From NCBI GenBank assembly GCA_022457155.1, contig JAJGOT010000309.1:753501-817500 (forward strand): a stretch of 64,000 nt of DNA. Reading direction: 5' to 3'. The translations under genes and the position numbers were made by a program. Below the pieces are notes generated by a model, which worked only from the letters and a program-made list of their open reading frames with translations, was not told where the DNA came from and did no database searches. Below are positions 46,886-58,906 of the stretch, piece by piece. This DNA comes from Cladopsammia gracilis. Taxonomy: Eukaryota > Cnidaria > Anthozoa > Scleractinia > Dendrophylliidae. How positions within the stretch are numbered: position 1 is the first letter of the stretch; each line of letters begins with the position of its first letter.

Positions 46886-49800
46886 CCTCCACATATAATA
46901 ACTAATTATAATTTAACACATTGATATACTGCCCAAATATGGTCAAAAGGTTATCGACATATGCTTTGCCTACATGACGTATATCCAACGATGGCGGTAA
47001 ATTTCGCATTTTGACAAGAGAATGCAACGGCCTCGATATTTTTTCTTCAAACTGTGCTTTGCTATCAATGTGTTGAATTATAAAAATAGATTTAAAATTA
47101 TAAAATAATAAAAAATTATAAAATTATAATTATAAAAATTAGAAATATTTCGAGCCGGATAATTACCCGAGTGAACTTTTCACAGGCAGCAGAACAAACA
47201 ACATCAGCCATCTTGTCACCAGTGGTGAGAGCGTCATATTAACTTAAATTACACAGTTTACTGAGAAGAAAAGTAGAACAGCAACGCTTTATATACAGTA
47301 TCTTTGTTTCGCACAGAAAATGTTTATAAGGAATAAAAGGAAAATATCCATACGTATATAAGCGTATATATCAAATACGTACCAGTCTTTACTGGTTTCT
47401 CTGCTGATCACGTGTTCAATTTTGGCCAATGTCGCGACAAAAAATGTTGGTAAATCATCCACACATCTAGCACAAAACGAGGTCGAAACAAAGCTATTTT
47501 AGTTGTTGCAAATATTTTGACAAGAAAAGAATATTCAGTCATTTGAAAATCTGCTTTAGTAACAATTTTATATTTTGGGGTTATCGTAAGTAAAGGAAAT
47601 ATTAAATGTCGTATTTATTTTTTAAAGTAAAAACATGCACTTAACTGAATCAATCTATTAACAAAACACTTTCAAAACATCAGAGTTTTGTCTTCTTGAC
47701 CAGTCTGATGTTTTCCGTGGCTCATTTTAAAAACTTCGTTTATTTAAAATAAACAAGATTAGAAAATAGTAACTTACGAGACTAAACTATCAATTTTGAA
47801 ATACAACTCTAAAAAAAAAAGAGTTTTCTTGAACTAGAGACAGCTTTTCTTGATTTGGAGGAAAAGTCTGTGATTCTTTTTTCTTTTATTTGGCGAATTC
47901 TTTGTACGGCCCAATCTTTTTACAAGCGCAGAATTTTTGAGGGGCTAAATGATCTAACAAAAGAGCCCTAGTTTGAAAAAACTAGTTATTCTTACGCCGG
48001 CAGCGAAACTGTTCCCATCGGGAATCACTTAAACATGTAAAATGGGCATGTAGCGGACGGTCTTCTGTGAAGATCAGTGACTTAATTAGTCGAAAACGTT
48101 CGGGTTTTTTTAACTTTTAGCGTTGTAAATAGTACTTTAAAACTTTCAAATAATTTATTAATTTATGTCAATATAAGATTTCACTTTCTATTGACAGTCA
48201 TTTTTTTAAGCCTTGAAACTTTCACGATAAAACATGCATCCCTTGCTCGTCATTATAAAAAATCTATAGTTTATAACTACGAGAACTTACATTTTCTGAT
48301 TCCTGCGATGAATTGATCGAGTTACCGTATTGGATTTAGCTTTTTTTGGTTAATGAAGTTGTTAAAATTTAAAGAACGTTGGATTTGAATTCATAACGTT
48401 TTTCGCTCGCGAAATTTTAAGCTACAAAAAATATACGTCCAATACTACATATTTTGTCGAAAAAGTTTATAACGTTCGTATGATTAATGACCTATTTTTT
48501 TATTTCTACACTAAGAATTACAGCAAACTTTGACTCAAAATATACGCAAAAAACATGTCAGTAATTAGAGAATTTGAAATGAATCCAGTTGATTCGTATG
48601 CGTTTTTTTGCGTTTGCTTCGTTTTTGCATTTAAGAACGCGATTTTATATTATGTTTTATTTCGAACAATTTTTAAACGATGTTGTTTTTGATGAAAAAT
48701 ATCAGTGTTTCCTATAAAAACAGGGGTTTTTTTTTCTGCCGAGAAGAGTTGGCCACATTCTATCATCGTAAATATTTTAAATCAACACAAGTTATAGTCA
48801 TTGTCGGTGCCTAAAATATTCTCTGTCATGTCTGTTACGCTGTACAAACGATGCTTTAATTTTTGTGAAGCTTCAATTTTGTGAATTTTCATCGCACTAC
48901 ATTCTCTTATCACAACAGTGCCGGAATTTGATACGCAAAATCGTAACACGTTCTTCCAGTATCATTTCTTTTCAATGTACATTTACAGCGAAATCACTTC
49001 ATACCTGCTTATTGAAGGATTTTTATGTTTGAAGTCCGCGTTAAAACTTATTGACCAGAAATCACGCGAATATCAGACTTCCTTTGGAACGCAGCTGGCT
49101 TCTAGAAATATTAATCGCGTATTCAAGGGGGAGGATAACAGTATTTATCGCGGCAATAAGTCAAATTACAGACCTGCAGCGACTTAATGGACACATAGGT
49201 CGAGATCAACTTATTCTAACTACGGAGTCCTACGCAAAGACTTCAACTGAAAACGTCCGGTGAAAATTACCGACGACCTTATAACATCAACAAAAAATAA
49301 GTTTCTTAACATCATAATTTCAATTGTAAAGAACTTCCAACAACATAAGCATGCAATTTCATGTTTCTCAGAAGCAAATGTAAACAGATCCACTTAGCTA
49401 AAGCTTAAAACCCTGGTAATGACAAAATTTTATCTATTATCCTTAGCTATTTTCAGAATCTCGTGACAGGAAATAATCTGAATGAGGCAAAATGTTTTCT
49501 TTTGGAGATAATTTATCGTTTTTGCGTCACAACGTGCTGTATTTTCATCCCTAAATAAGTTTAATGGTCTTAATTGACTCCTTGGGTAATTTATTTAAAA
49601 ATTGAACTGCTATGGTTTTTGCTAGAATTTTAAATTACTGTTTCCTTATTTAATAATTTAGGGACATAGTCTTTCTGTCAGTATGCAGATTTAACTCGAG
49701 AACATGATACAAAGTAGACACTACCTCGGAACACTTCGTTTGGTTTGCAATGATCTTCTTTATTCATAGCACTACTAACAGACAATCATTTCGAAAGAGA

Positions 49801-50494
49801 CCGACTTAGTGAAAATTGGCTTGAAACAGTCATGACTTTAAACACCCTTATCTAAAAATTAACGTACGAGAATAAAAACACTGCAACCACTTTACCACAA
49901 AAATTTTTTTTTCGAAAAACATTTCGCAAATTAGAAGAATAAAAATATTATAAAAGCTACAATCAACATGCCGGAAGCGAGGTCTCAAATAGTTCTTTCA
50001 AGTTGGTTTTTGGTCATCTTGGTAAGGCACAAATAATAAAGTTTATTATCGTTCGTCTCACGATGTAGTCACTTGGGGTGTAAATCAGGGCGTTTCGACT
50101 GCTTACTGTTAGTCTTCATCGTGTGACGAAGTCGACTGATTACGCGTCACCGTTAGTATCACGATGGTCGCCTGTGATTGGTGGAACTCGAGAGGAAAAT
50201 ATCGAATGATTTATCAAAGGGAGAACACATAATCAATCATTTTTTTAAAAGTAAACTGTCCAAGTGAGGGAATACCATTTTCCATCCTGGCCATACGCCG
50301 TCAAAGACAATTGAAAACACTTTCAATGCACTGGTATAGCAGAAAACTCGACCATTATATTTAGGTTTCCATTGATACAAATACGTTTTAGGCTTCTCAG
50401 AGTGACTGTAAAAATAGGTGACTTACATAGCAGTAGAGAACAACTCAGTTAGTACATGGCGCACATTCATTCAGTTACCTTCGGATAAAAAGTA

Positions 50495-51015
50495 TTAGTA
50501 TTTACTGAAACAGTGGATAGCGTTGTTGGCGCGCTCTGATTGGCTACTGAAACTCGGGATAGCAAGTGCTATTCACTTCCCAGAAATTTGCGCGCGAAAA
50601 TTGTAATCGTTGACAGGAATAAATGAGTTGAAAAGCATCATTTTCGTTATATTATCTCACTGTTTCAGTATATACTAAAACAACTATTCACCTCAGTGTA
50701 GGTGGGTAGTGGTGGATATTTTAAATATCCATCACTACCCACCTCCACTTCAGTGAATAGTTGTTAATTAGTATTTACTAAAACAGTGGATAGCGTTGTT
50801 GGCGCGCTCTGATTGGCTACTGAAACTCGGGATAGCAAGTGCTATTCACCTCCAAGCAATTTGCACGGGAAAATTGTAATCGTTGACATGAATAAATGAG
50901 ATAAAAATTATCATTTTCTTGCTATATTATCTTACTGTTTCGTATATACTAAAACTTCGCGGCGCGGTAAGTATCCACCACTACCCACCTCGTCTTCGGT
51001 GAAAAGCTGTTAATT
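50495..51015 (+). repeat. two direct copies of a ~270-bp element
   Basis: TTAGTATTTACTGAAACAGT begins at 50495, and a near-identical copy begins at 50768, sharing GTTGTTGGCGCGCTCTGATT. Copy 1 ends in a hairpin (GTGGGTAGTGGTGGATATTT mirrored by AAATATCCATCACTACCCAC). Copy 2 ends with a diverged version of it. Confidence 0.8.
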
Positions 51016-52389
51016 ATTTTAATAAGGTAAATTTTGTATGCTTTTGTTGTCAGTATCGAACCTTTGCATCTTTTTTGAACAAGGTTTGGCTTTTAACTGA
51101 CTGTCTCTTGGATCCAAATTCGTCAAAAATCCTGTCAGTAAACTATTTTTTTAATATATATACTAGGCTTTTTAACAGGACTTTGTTATTGAAAGGATAA
51201 TTTTAGTTATAGTAATTGGTAAAAGAAATTAAACGTTGACCGCTTTTGGGAAAATTGGCGAGGATCTGTGACAATGTAATTATGGTAGCAAATAAATCAT
51301 TCAAGACGCGTTCAAGTGTGCTTAACCCTTTGAATCTTGAAAATATTTAAAAAATGTACTGACAGTATCGCAGGAAATTACTGCTCATTATAATTCAACA
51401 CATTGCCAAATATGGTTGTAGAAACATTATTGATCACATGATTGGACAAAAAAAGGCGCGAAATTTTCGCGTTGTGTCTTGGTGTTCTTTGGCGAAGCTG
51501 AATGAATTAAGCGTGTTCAAAGTTTTAAGCACTCGACACGGCGTCAATGAGAGTGCAATTTTCAGAAAATATCTTTAAGTAATCAAGTCTGTAACATGAT
51601 ATATACCTGATGCTTCCTCAAAAATGTTTCTGCTCTTTGTTTCAAGCGGATTGGAGCTGAAAGATCTCGTCATTACTGCTGTAGGAGCCAAAACGAGCAA
51701 GTTTGTAATGACAACGACCGATTCAGTTCGTATAGTACGACTTCTATGTTAGATTTAGACTTGTTTTGAAAGTTAGGTGTTGATGGAAAGGACCAAAAAG
51801 CCACATCAACTAGAGGTAAGGATTTTTTAAATGTTTATTTTTGTCCTTACGCTGTACATTTTTGTAACTGGCTGTCTTCGCTGCACTTCTTTCAGACTTT
51901 TCGTCAAGTAGACGTGTGTTTAATTTGTTCACTTTGTTTTTGTTCTGCATTGAACTTTTTAAAGACACGAAACACTTGTTATTTAATAACGGATTTTATC
52001 TGCCATTTTACTGTTTTATTTTTGTTTACTCTGTCGTTCTTTGGGTAGATGAAATTTGCGAAAGCTTAAGCCTAATTTAAGCGTGGCATAAAGTCCATTC
52101 GCTGCTCGTGGCGCTAACTTGTTGCTCAGTATACTATTAAATATCTCTCATTTGCGTGGTAATTTTCCCCCTGCAGACTCAAAAGTTAGAACCAGCCTAT
52201 AAAACATAACAATGAGTACCACAGAAAGTATCGCCACCAACGTTCATTTCAATGGTCGCACTTTATGAGTTCATCGAAAGAATCAAAGATTAGAACATTT
52301 ATATACTGACTCAGTTAATGACTACTGGAGTCGTGAGAATTAAAACTCTCAATACTTCCAAATATAAGTTTATGCTTATTGTTAATATT

Positions 52390-52990
52390 CGAGGAAACTG
52401 AAAGACTGTACCTTAGAGAATCAACGTTTAAGTATCTGGGAATTATAATTAATTAATTAATGAAAATATATCTTGGGCTGATCATATTGATTTTGTGCCG
52501 GAGTTATCAAAGACTCGGTGTATTGCGTAGGATTAAGCATCTACTTTCTATTTATGCTCGTAATCTATTTGTAAACACCGGCATGTCTATGTTTTTAAAT
52601 GCCTTTAAGGCCTTTTGGATTATAATTATAATTTTAATACTGGCTCTTCTGTTTTTAATAGCCCATTTCCAAATTGATGTTAACCTCATTTTCAAACGAG
52701 GCCAAGTGTAAAACCATTCATATAAATATGAGTTTTCTTTCACATGCAAATAAAATTTATATCCATATGAATGGTTTTGCACTTGGCCTCGGTTTGAAAA
52801 GGAGGCTAAAAACAACTCTGAAATGGGCTATTACAATACGCGTTATTCCAGCGACCGAAGGATTATTAGATCTCATTGTAACAAAGGCCAATTAAGCTCT
52901 TCTCATTTCTTATTGAAGGAATGGAATGAGATTCCTTTTGAAATTAGGAACAATGAAACTGTTCGCAGTTTTAGAAATTCTATTTTATAA
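52390..52990 (+). pseudogene. LINE reverse-transcriptase C-terminal remnant, split by a MITE
   Basis: The left part reads RLYLRESTFKYLGI, then SWADHIDFV, then RLGVLRRIKHLLSIYARNLF. This is the FKYLG...W..HI.....R.LGLLRRI pattern after the RT domain of non-LTR retrotransposons. After the inserted MITE, the right part reads YNTRYSSDRRIIRSHCNKGQ and then HFLLKEWNEIPFEIRN to a stop near 52990. About 100 residues are missing between them. It is a 5'-truncated, degenerate copy. Confidence 0.7.
52656..52833. mobile_element. 178-bp MITE nested in the LINE remnant
   Basis: The ends TAATAGCCCATTTC and GAAATGGGCTATTA are inverted. Inner parts also mirror: GAGGCCAAGTG and CACTTGGCCTC, ACCATTCATAT and ATATGAATGGT. 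It interrupts the LINE remnant. Confidence 0.8.
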
Positions 52991-53119
52991 TTTTTAGCGT
53001 GGATTGGTTTCTCTTATTTTGCATTGATTATTATTTTTAGCTTATTTTTATTTGGTGACTTTCTGACAAGACTCCTCTGAAAACCACTTATGGGTGATGG
53101 CGACTTCCTGTATAAAGAC

Positions 53120-54107
53120 AGTTATAATGATAATAATAATAAATAATAATAATAAAATCATAATAAATAAATAATAATAATAATTATTATAATTTTAAAT
53201 TAATTTGCAATGTTTACAAAATATTAAAAACCCTAGTTAAAAAAGACTTATTAAGAGAAATATATATATATATATATATACATATTTTTATTCGAAATAT
53301 ATGAAATATCATTCTTGTATACGTGATTCTAGTTAAAAGAATTCATAATAATAATAATAATAATAATAATAATATAAAATAATCTTTATTAACAAATTCT
53401 CAAACAATTTTACGTTTACAATTATTAATCTACTAGAATGCTAAAAATATTCATAATTACAATCCGTATAAATATCGTAAAAGTATTGCTAAAAAATAAA
53501 ATAATAATGTAGACGATACCACAGTCGAATCGCAGAGCTTCTTGCAATCAAGAAAGGCGAAGATTATGCTACCACTATTTCCTGCCTCAGAACGAAAGTC
53601 TCCTTCGCAATCTTGAAATCAGCCCTACTATGCCTAAGAGGTTCGCTTTCAAAGAGGAGAGTCGCCATGGACTTACAAAACACGGACTTGCAAGTTGAGA
53701 GTGGACGCGCAGAAATTAGTTAGATTTATGTTTTTCACTCTTTATTTTTATCTTTCGCCATGGAGTTACAAAACACGGACATGCAAGTGCAGAAATTAGC
53801 CAGATTTTTTTTATTAAAATTTTTTTCCCGTTTAACTCCAAAATTTTCAGCTATTCTTTAAATATGCTTTTTATCGAAAAAATGTATATATAGAAATGTA
53901 ATTCTTTTTAACTTCTCATTTATTTTCAAGTATCAACTTATAGTTATTGTAAAATATTGTTATTGCTATTTTTAATAAAGATATTTCCTTTTTAAATAAT
54001 AATAATAATAATGTAAATAATAATTTATAATAATAATTTTATTTTTTGTAATTAAGATATTTTTTAAATTAGGAGAAATAAAGGATTATTATTATTAATT
54101 TTAAATG

Positions 54108-54140
<33 letters not shown>

Positions 54141-54326
54141 GAATGAAGGAAATAGGAATTCCTAATAGGGCCAGAACTTTGCAAAAGTCTGCACTTCTTA
54201 GGACGGTCACCATTTTGAGAAAGGTCCTTGAAGTCTAAGGTCTCGGGACGGGATCAGAATAAAAGTAGACAACTTGTTGCTTCCAGGACAATGAACACCT
54301 CTGAGAATTAGAGATAGTAATAATAA

Positions 54327-54388
<62 letters not shown>

Positions 54389-54390
54389 TA
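53120..54390 (+). repeat. cluster of (AAT)n microsatellites
   Basis: At least four separate AAT/ATA arrays (about 53125-53190, 53348-53373, 54104-54139 and 54318-54386), plus a (TA)n run near 53262-53281, in very AT-rich DNA. Confidence 0.9.
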
Positions 54391-55694
54391 ATAGACCAAA
54401 TCTTTTATTGATAACAAAGCTTATTAAAAAATCTTATTTTACAATTAATTTCACTTAAAAAAAACTAGTCAACACTATTTACATTATTCCTTTCGATTAA
54501 AAAAAAATATTAATAATACTAATAGAATCCGTTCTGCAAGCATAAATGTTGTACATACATAATACTTTATTTAAAGTGGGAATACGCTTAGCTACAAAGC
54601 TAGTTTCCAGATATTTCACAACGAAAACGTGGTCTTTGAACTGCTCTTTCACATAATATTTATTGGTCAATGTTCCTCTGTTTCTTGATCTTTGCTCAAA
54701 ATACTACTTTTTTATGAATTATTATACATTCAGTGGAGTCACTATCTGTCTTCTCAATGGCTAAGAACCTACAGTTAATTCTTGATTATTAATTAATTAA
54801 TTAATTAATTAATTAAGTTATTTATTTATTCATCTGTAGTGAATATTTATTTATTAATTTATCTGTAGAGTTCTTGCACAATGCATGATTTGCAAGACCA
54901 TGTCAAGTTCACGGGTGGTGAATGGTAGCTTTGCACAGAGCCAAATAAACTGCGTTCCGTGCGACAGGGCATTTGTCGTTATTTTCTTTAAAAAATAATC
55001 AAGGAATAATCAAGGTCTTGGGATATCACAAAAACCTCATCCAATGAAATAGCGACCGTTTTCAGTGGCACAAAGATCCCCACCATACAAGTACAGTTTA
55101 CTGAAGCGTTGTTTCACAGTTGAAATTGCTTGTGATATTTTGCAGCGTCCTTTTGATTTGACGTGCATGTTTGTTTAGCCTCATACATCTTTCTGCAAAA
55201 TGCAGAGATGGTCAACTTGTCCACTGTTCCTTGCTGTGTATCCGGCATACATTTAATTTTGTGTAATGCTGTTATTCTTCTTCAAACGTCTCAAAAAGGG
55301 CAAGAAATTCTGCAAAAGAATAACAAACATTTTGTCAATCGTTAATTTCCAAAAGTGATCATGTATCCATGTTCTCTTAAAGGGAAAATGTCATAAAATA
55401 TTCAATTTGTATGGATAGAAATTGCTTAAATAAGGTCTAGGCTGTAAATGGACGGGATGAAAATGGACAGCAACTTGCTTTGGGTCTTAGAAAAATTACC
55501 AATTAGGGGATATACTTCCTCGGTTAATAATCACATATCGCCGAGGTGCCTAAAAATAACCAGCTCTTAGAAAATGGTCACACCCACTCAGCCAATCAGT
55601 GCCCAGTATTTGTGTGCTCTATATCCCATAAACTGTCTTAAATTATGTAAAGAGGCGGGGGCTTTGAAGCCCAGGGAAATTGTGGGGTAAAATA

Positions 55695-55842
55695 ACTACT
55701 CATTAGTAAGCTCTATATAGCACATACTAATGAATTCTTTTGTTTTCCTTTGTCTTAAAGCCTCATTAGTATGCTCTATATAGAGCATACTAATGAGAAA
55801 ATAGAGCATACTAATGAGTATATAGAGCATACTAATGAATTA
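55695..55842. repeat. direct and inverted repeats of a 15-bp word
   Basis: GAGCATACTAATGA occurs three times in direct orientation (55783, 55804 and 55827), with inverted copies (CATTAGTATGCTC) upstream. Each copy is joined by 'tatata', which makes alternative hairpins. Confidence 0.75.
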
Positions 55843-56515
55843 CAGGCTGCTAATTTAAACAAAAACAACAATGACAATTTATTTGAAATTTTCGCTTTAC
55901 ATAACTTAAGCAAGAGATTAATCACCAAAATAACAAAACGAAATTCGTTTTAATCACCAAAATAACAAAACGAAATTCGACTTAACAATTTTTAAGAAAA
56001 ATTAAACGAAAGACTGGGTCTTTCTGCGTGTACCGGTACTCATTGTCTTCTATTGTTTGTGTGGTATTGTATTTTTGGTCTTGTTTTGCATTTGTATTAT
56101 TGTCGTTCTTTGTTCCTTTTGTTTTACGTCATCTTTCCTCCGGTACACACCGAAACAACCGAAAGACTGGTCTCACCGTGCTTTGGAATTCTGTCTCTTT
56201 CTCTTTGCTCAATTTCGTTCACTGTCTACGCTCTCAAAAGCAAGTAACTCTTGAGTGGCAAGGACGGCCTCAAGTTCCTCGAGCTCTGTATACTGGCTCA
56301 TAGCCGGAGCAAATGAGCCATCAAAACAACAAAGAATAAACAAAGCTCCAAAGAAAGAAAAGCATTGTTATTCGTAAAATTCTACCAACATTACGGCGAC
56401 ATCCAAAACAAAATAACAACGTGATTCCCTAGTGTGAATGACACAATTAAAATACGCTCATAAATACAATCTGCATAACATATATTTTCTTCGCGGATAT
56501 GACCATTTTCTAAGA

Positions 56516-56664
56516 CGGTTAGACAATGAACGCTCGTGTCCTATGGGATATAGCGCCTCTCGCATTAGATAGAAGTGCCACTCGGGCTACGCCCTCGTGG
56601 ACTTCTATCTATGCTCGAGGCACTATATCCCATAGAACACTCGCGTTCATTGTCTAACCCTTAC
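56516..56664. mobile_element. ~149-bp foldback MITE
   Basis: GGTTAGACAATGAACGCTCG and CTATGGGATATAGCGCCTC mirror GAGGCACTATATCCCATAG and ACTCGCGTTCATTGTCTAAC. The short loop contains its own hairpin. Confidence 0.8.
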
Positions 56665-57755
56665 ATATTTCACATGTACGAGGTTGGCACGTTTCACACG
56701 CCAGTAAAAACATACAAATTTCGAAAGTGCCCATTGGGATTTCAACGTTATGTAAACTTGACCAGCGTCGTCTTTTAAGACGCCGATCGTAAACAACGTC
56801 CTTTGTTGACCGAAAAATTCCAAAATGTGTCATGTGATGCATACCTGAGACGTCAAATCAAAGAACAACGATTTGGAGTACTTGGGATTTGGTAAACACG
56901 TGACAAACATGTTTTCCTTTCTGCATTTTTTATTGTCTCCTTCGCTTCGTTATGGACGGACGATGTTGGGTTCGCAGGAAAGAAAATGTTCGCCTGAACA
57001 TAAAGTGGCTCATGCATGGTTCATGACTCAAATGATGTTACTGGAGTCGAAGAGTGGAGTGTATCATTACTTTATGACGAAAAAGTGGGAAAAAGGCGAA
57101 ATAACAGAAGCTAAAGTAAGGCGACATCTTGTAATTTACGTCTATGTTGTCTTAAAATTACTTTTTCTATTTCTGCAACCACGTCAGTTATTTAAACCGT
57201 CCTATTTCTATGACTCACTAAGAATTTTGATTTTTCCGGCTTCAGTAAATAATTGTTATGTAATGTGATTAGTTAGATCTGACCATGTGCAGAGGAATAT
57301 TAAATATAATATCCCCACAAGGAAAATATCAGCCTCGCTCTCTCCTGGTACAATCAAAGCCGCCCCCAGATTTTAAGACAGTTGGTAATTAACGGGGTTT
57401 ATTCAATATAATCACCTGATAGAACAAAAGTAAACGAGCCATGTGGAAAATAAGGCTTATTCTTCCTTCAAGGAATCACATGATACTTTTTCGCAGTGTT
57501 CGAAGAGTATCTGTTTGAGCAATTGTACTTAATCAGATATTTAGTACAGTTTTGTCAGCCCAATGATTTTACTTTTTAATAATTTAATATTTTCTAAGGC
57601 AGACTTTTGAAGTTATACAACGGGGACTACTGAAATGTAGTTGAAACCAATTTCCTTTAACTGCGGAGGCCAAAAATTACTCGCAGATTAATAATACTTG
57701 CAAATAATACTCATAACATTACAACGACGACCTAAATATAAATAAACCGTTAAGA

Positions 57756-57955
57756 TTGGTTCCCACTAGCGACGTAAGCGGCGTAAGCGGAATCATAAGC
57801 GGAATCGTAAGCGGAATCGGAATCGTAAGAACCTTACGATCTAGTGGAAATCAAAACGACGGAAGCGGATAGTTTTTTAATTTACACTAGAACGTAAGGC
57901 CTCTTATGCTTCCGACTCCGACTCCGCTTCCGATTACGTCGCAAGTGGGAACCAA
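57756..57955. mobile_element. 200-bp MITE with TTGGTTCCCAC ends
   Basis: The termini TTGGTTCCCACTAGCGACGT and ACGTCGCAAGTGGGAACCAA are inverted. The interior has short tandem GCGGAATCGTAA units. TTAAG occurs just outside both ends (57750-57754 and 57959-57963). Confidence 0.8.
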
Positions 57956-57963
57956 CCCTTAAG

Positions 57964-58298
57964 CCCCGGCTACACGTTCTAACATTGTCATATAACATTT
58001 GTTGGTCTAACAATGTTAGAACTGTAGCCGGCATGTTAGATGATGTTTGACTAAAAATTGTTTGTTAAGCCCCGGCTACACGTTCTAACATTGTTATATA
58101 ACATTTGTTGGTTCAACAACGTTAGAACGTGTAGCCGGCATGTTAGATGACGTTTGTCTAACATTTTTTGTTAGAAGAATGTTTTGATTTCGATCAAACA
58201 CTTTTAGTCAAACATCGTCTAACATGCCGGATACGGCACGTTCTAACATTGTTGGACCAACAAATGTTATATGACAATGTTAGAACGTGTAGCCGGGG
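57964..58298. mobile_element. 335-bp MITE with an internal repeat of its terminus
   Basis: The ends CCCCGGCTACACGTTCTAAC and GTTAGAACGTGTAGCCGGGG are inverted. The left terminal segment (about 108 bp) is repeated directly at 58072, so the element looks like two nested or fused copies. It abuts the preceding MITE with only a few bases between them. Confidence 0.85.
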
Positions 58299-58654
58299 AG
58301 CAGTTTTCAGTTGGGTGTCGAAAGTTATTTCGCTATTGCTTTGGTTTTGCATTGCTATGCTTTGTGATTGGCTAAAAATTCTCGCGCCACTTTATCAACC
58401 AATCAGAAGTAAAACCAAAACCAATCGTGGCTTATCTGCACGAGGCCTGCACGTGTTTTCCCGCGCTTAGCGTCGGCGACATGTATTTGCTACGAGTTTT
58501 GATTGGTTCATCGGATTGTTTGTGTCTGTTGTGATTGGTCAGAGTTATTACTTTGATTTTTGTTTTACGACACTCATTGAAAATAGCTATAAGGAGAATT
58601 AAATAGATTTGAATTACTATAAGTGAATTGATATCGATGTTGGTAGCTAATTAC

Positions 58655-58906
58655 CTTGATATGTTACTCTTCTGTCTTGATCTAGATTAGCGCTTGAAAT
58701 CATTTCGTTTAGTTCATCACGTGGTATTCTGTTGTCCATGTTCAATATAATGTAGCGTAACTCCGCTGATTCGATGTACCCCTTGTTGTTGGCGTCGAAG
58801 ATTCTGAATGCCAGCTTTATGTCCGCTTCTTTTTCGTCTGATTTCTTCTGATCTTCTATCGACTTCACAAATTCGGGAAATTCGGGAAATTCGATTGTGG
58901 CGTTTC
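58655..58906 (-). CDS. exon of a calmodulin-like EF-hand protein
   Basis: One exon of 84 codons with a clear acceptor (TTAG/GAAACG) and donor (CAAG/GTAATT), phase 1 at both ends. The residues run GNATIEFPEFPEFVKS (end of EF-hand 2), a charged linker EDQKKSDEKEADIKLAFRIF, EF-hand 3 loop DANNKGYIESAE, ELRYIILNMDNRIPRDELNE, then EF-hand 4 loop NLDQDRRVTYQ. Loop 3 keeps D1, N3, G6 and E12, so calcium binding is plausible. Loop 4 begins with N and has R at position 6 in place of the usual G, so it is weaker. The arrangement matches calmodulin but is clearly diverged. The other exons (EF-hands 1-2 and the last codons) were not found. It is either a calmodulin-like gene with long introns or a fragment. 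Confidence 0.75.

Larger units (their letters stand above)
45690..52389. other. long gene-free stretch upstream of the channel gene
   Basis: No exon I can support was found. The missing channel 5' exon may lie here. The frame at 48918-49187 has no recognisable domain. Contents seen: an AT-rich simple stretch (about 47085-47135), a foldback (46182-46545), a SINE-like segment (46690-46885) and a direct duplication (50495-51015). Confidence 0.55.
54391..58654. other. gene-free repeat-rich stretch
   Basis: No supported exon was found. The frame 56873-57268 has a possible donor (AAA/GTAAGG at 57115) but no family I recognise. It holds the foldback elements listed separately. Confidence 0.5.

Noticed and set aside
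48918..49187. 89-aa frame in the long spacer
   Set aside because: Composition is AT-driven, no domain or signal; probably chance.
56873..57268. 131-aa frame with a possible splice donor after EITEAK
   Set aside because: No domain or relative recognised, no acceptor or neighbouring exon found; left unannotated, though it could be a lineage-specific exon.
57781..57850. Short 'gcggaatcgtaa' tandem repeat as an independent satellite
   Set aside because: It is internal to the 57756-57955 MITE.
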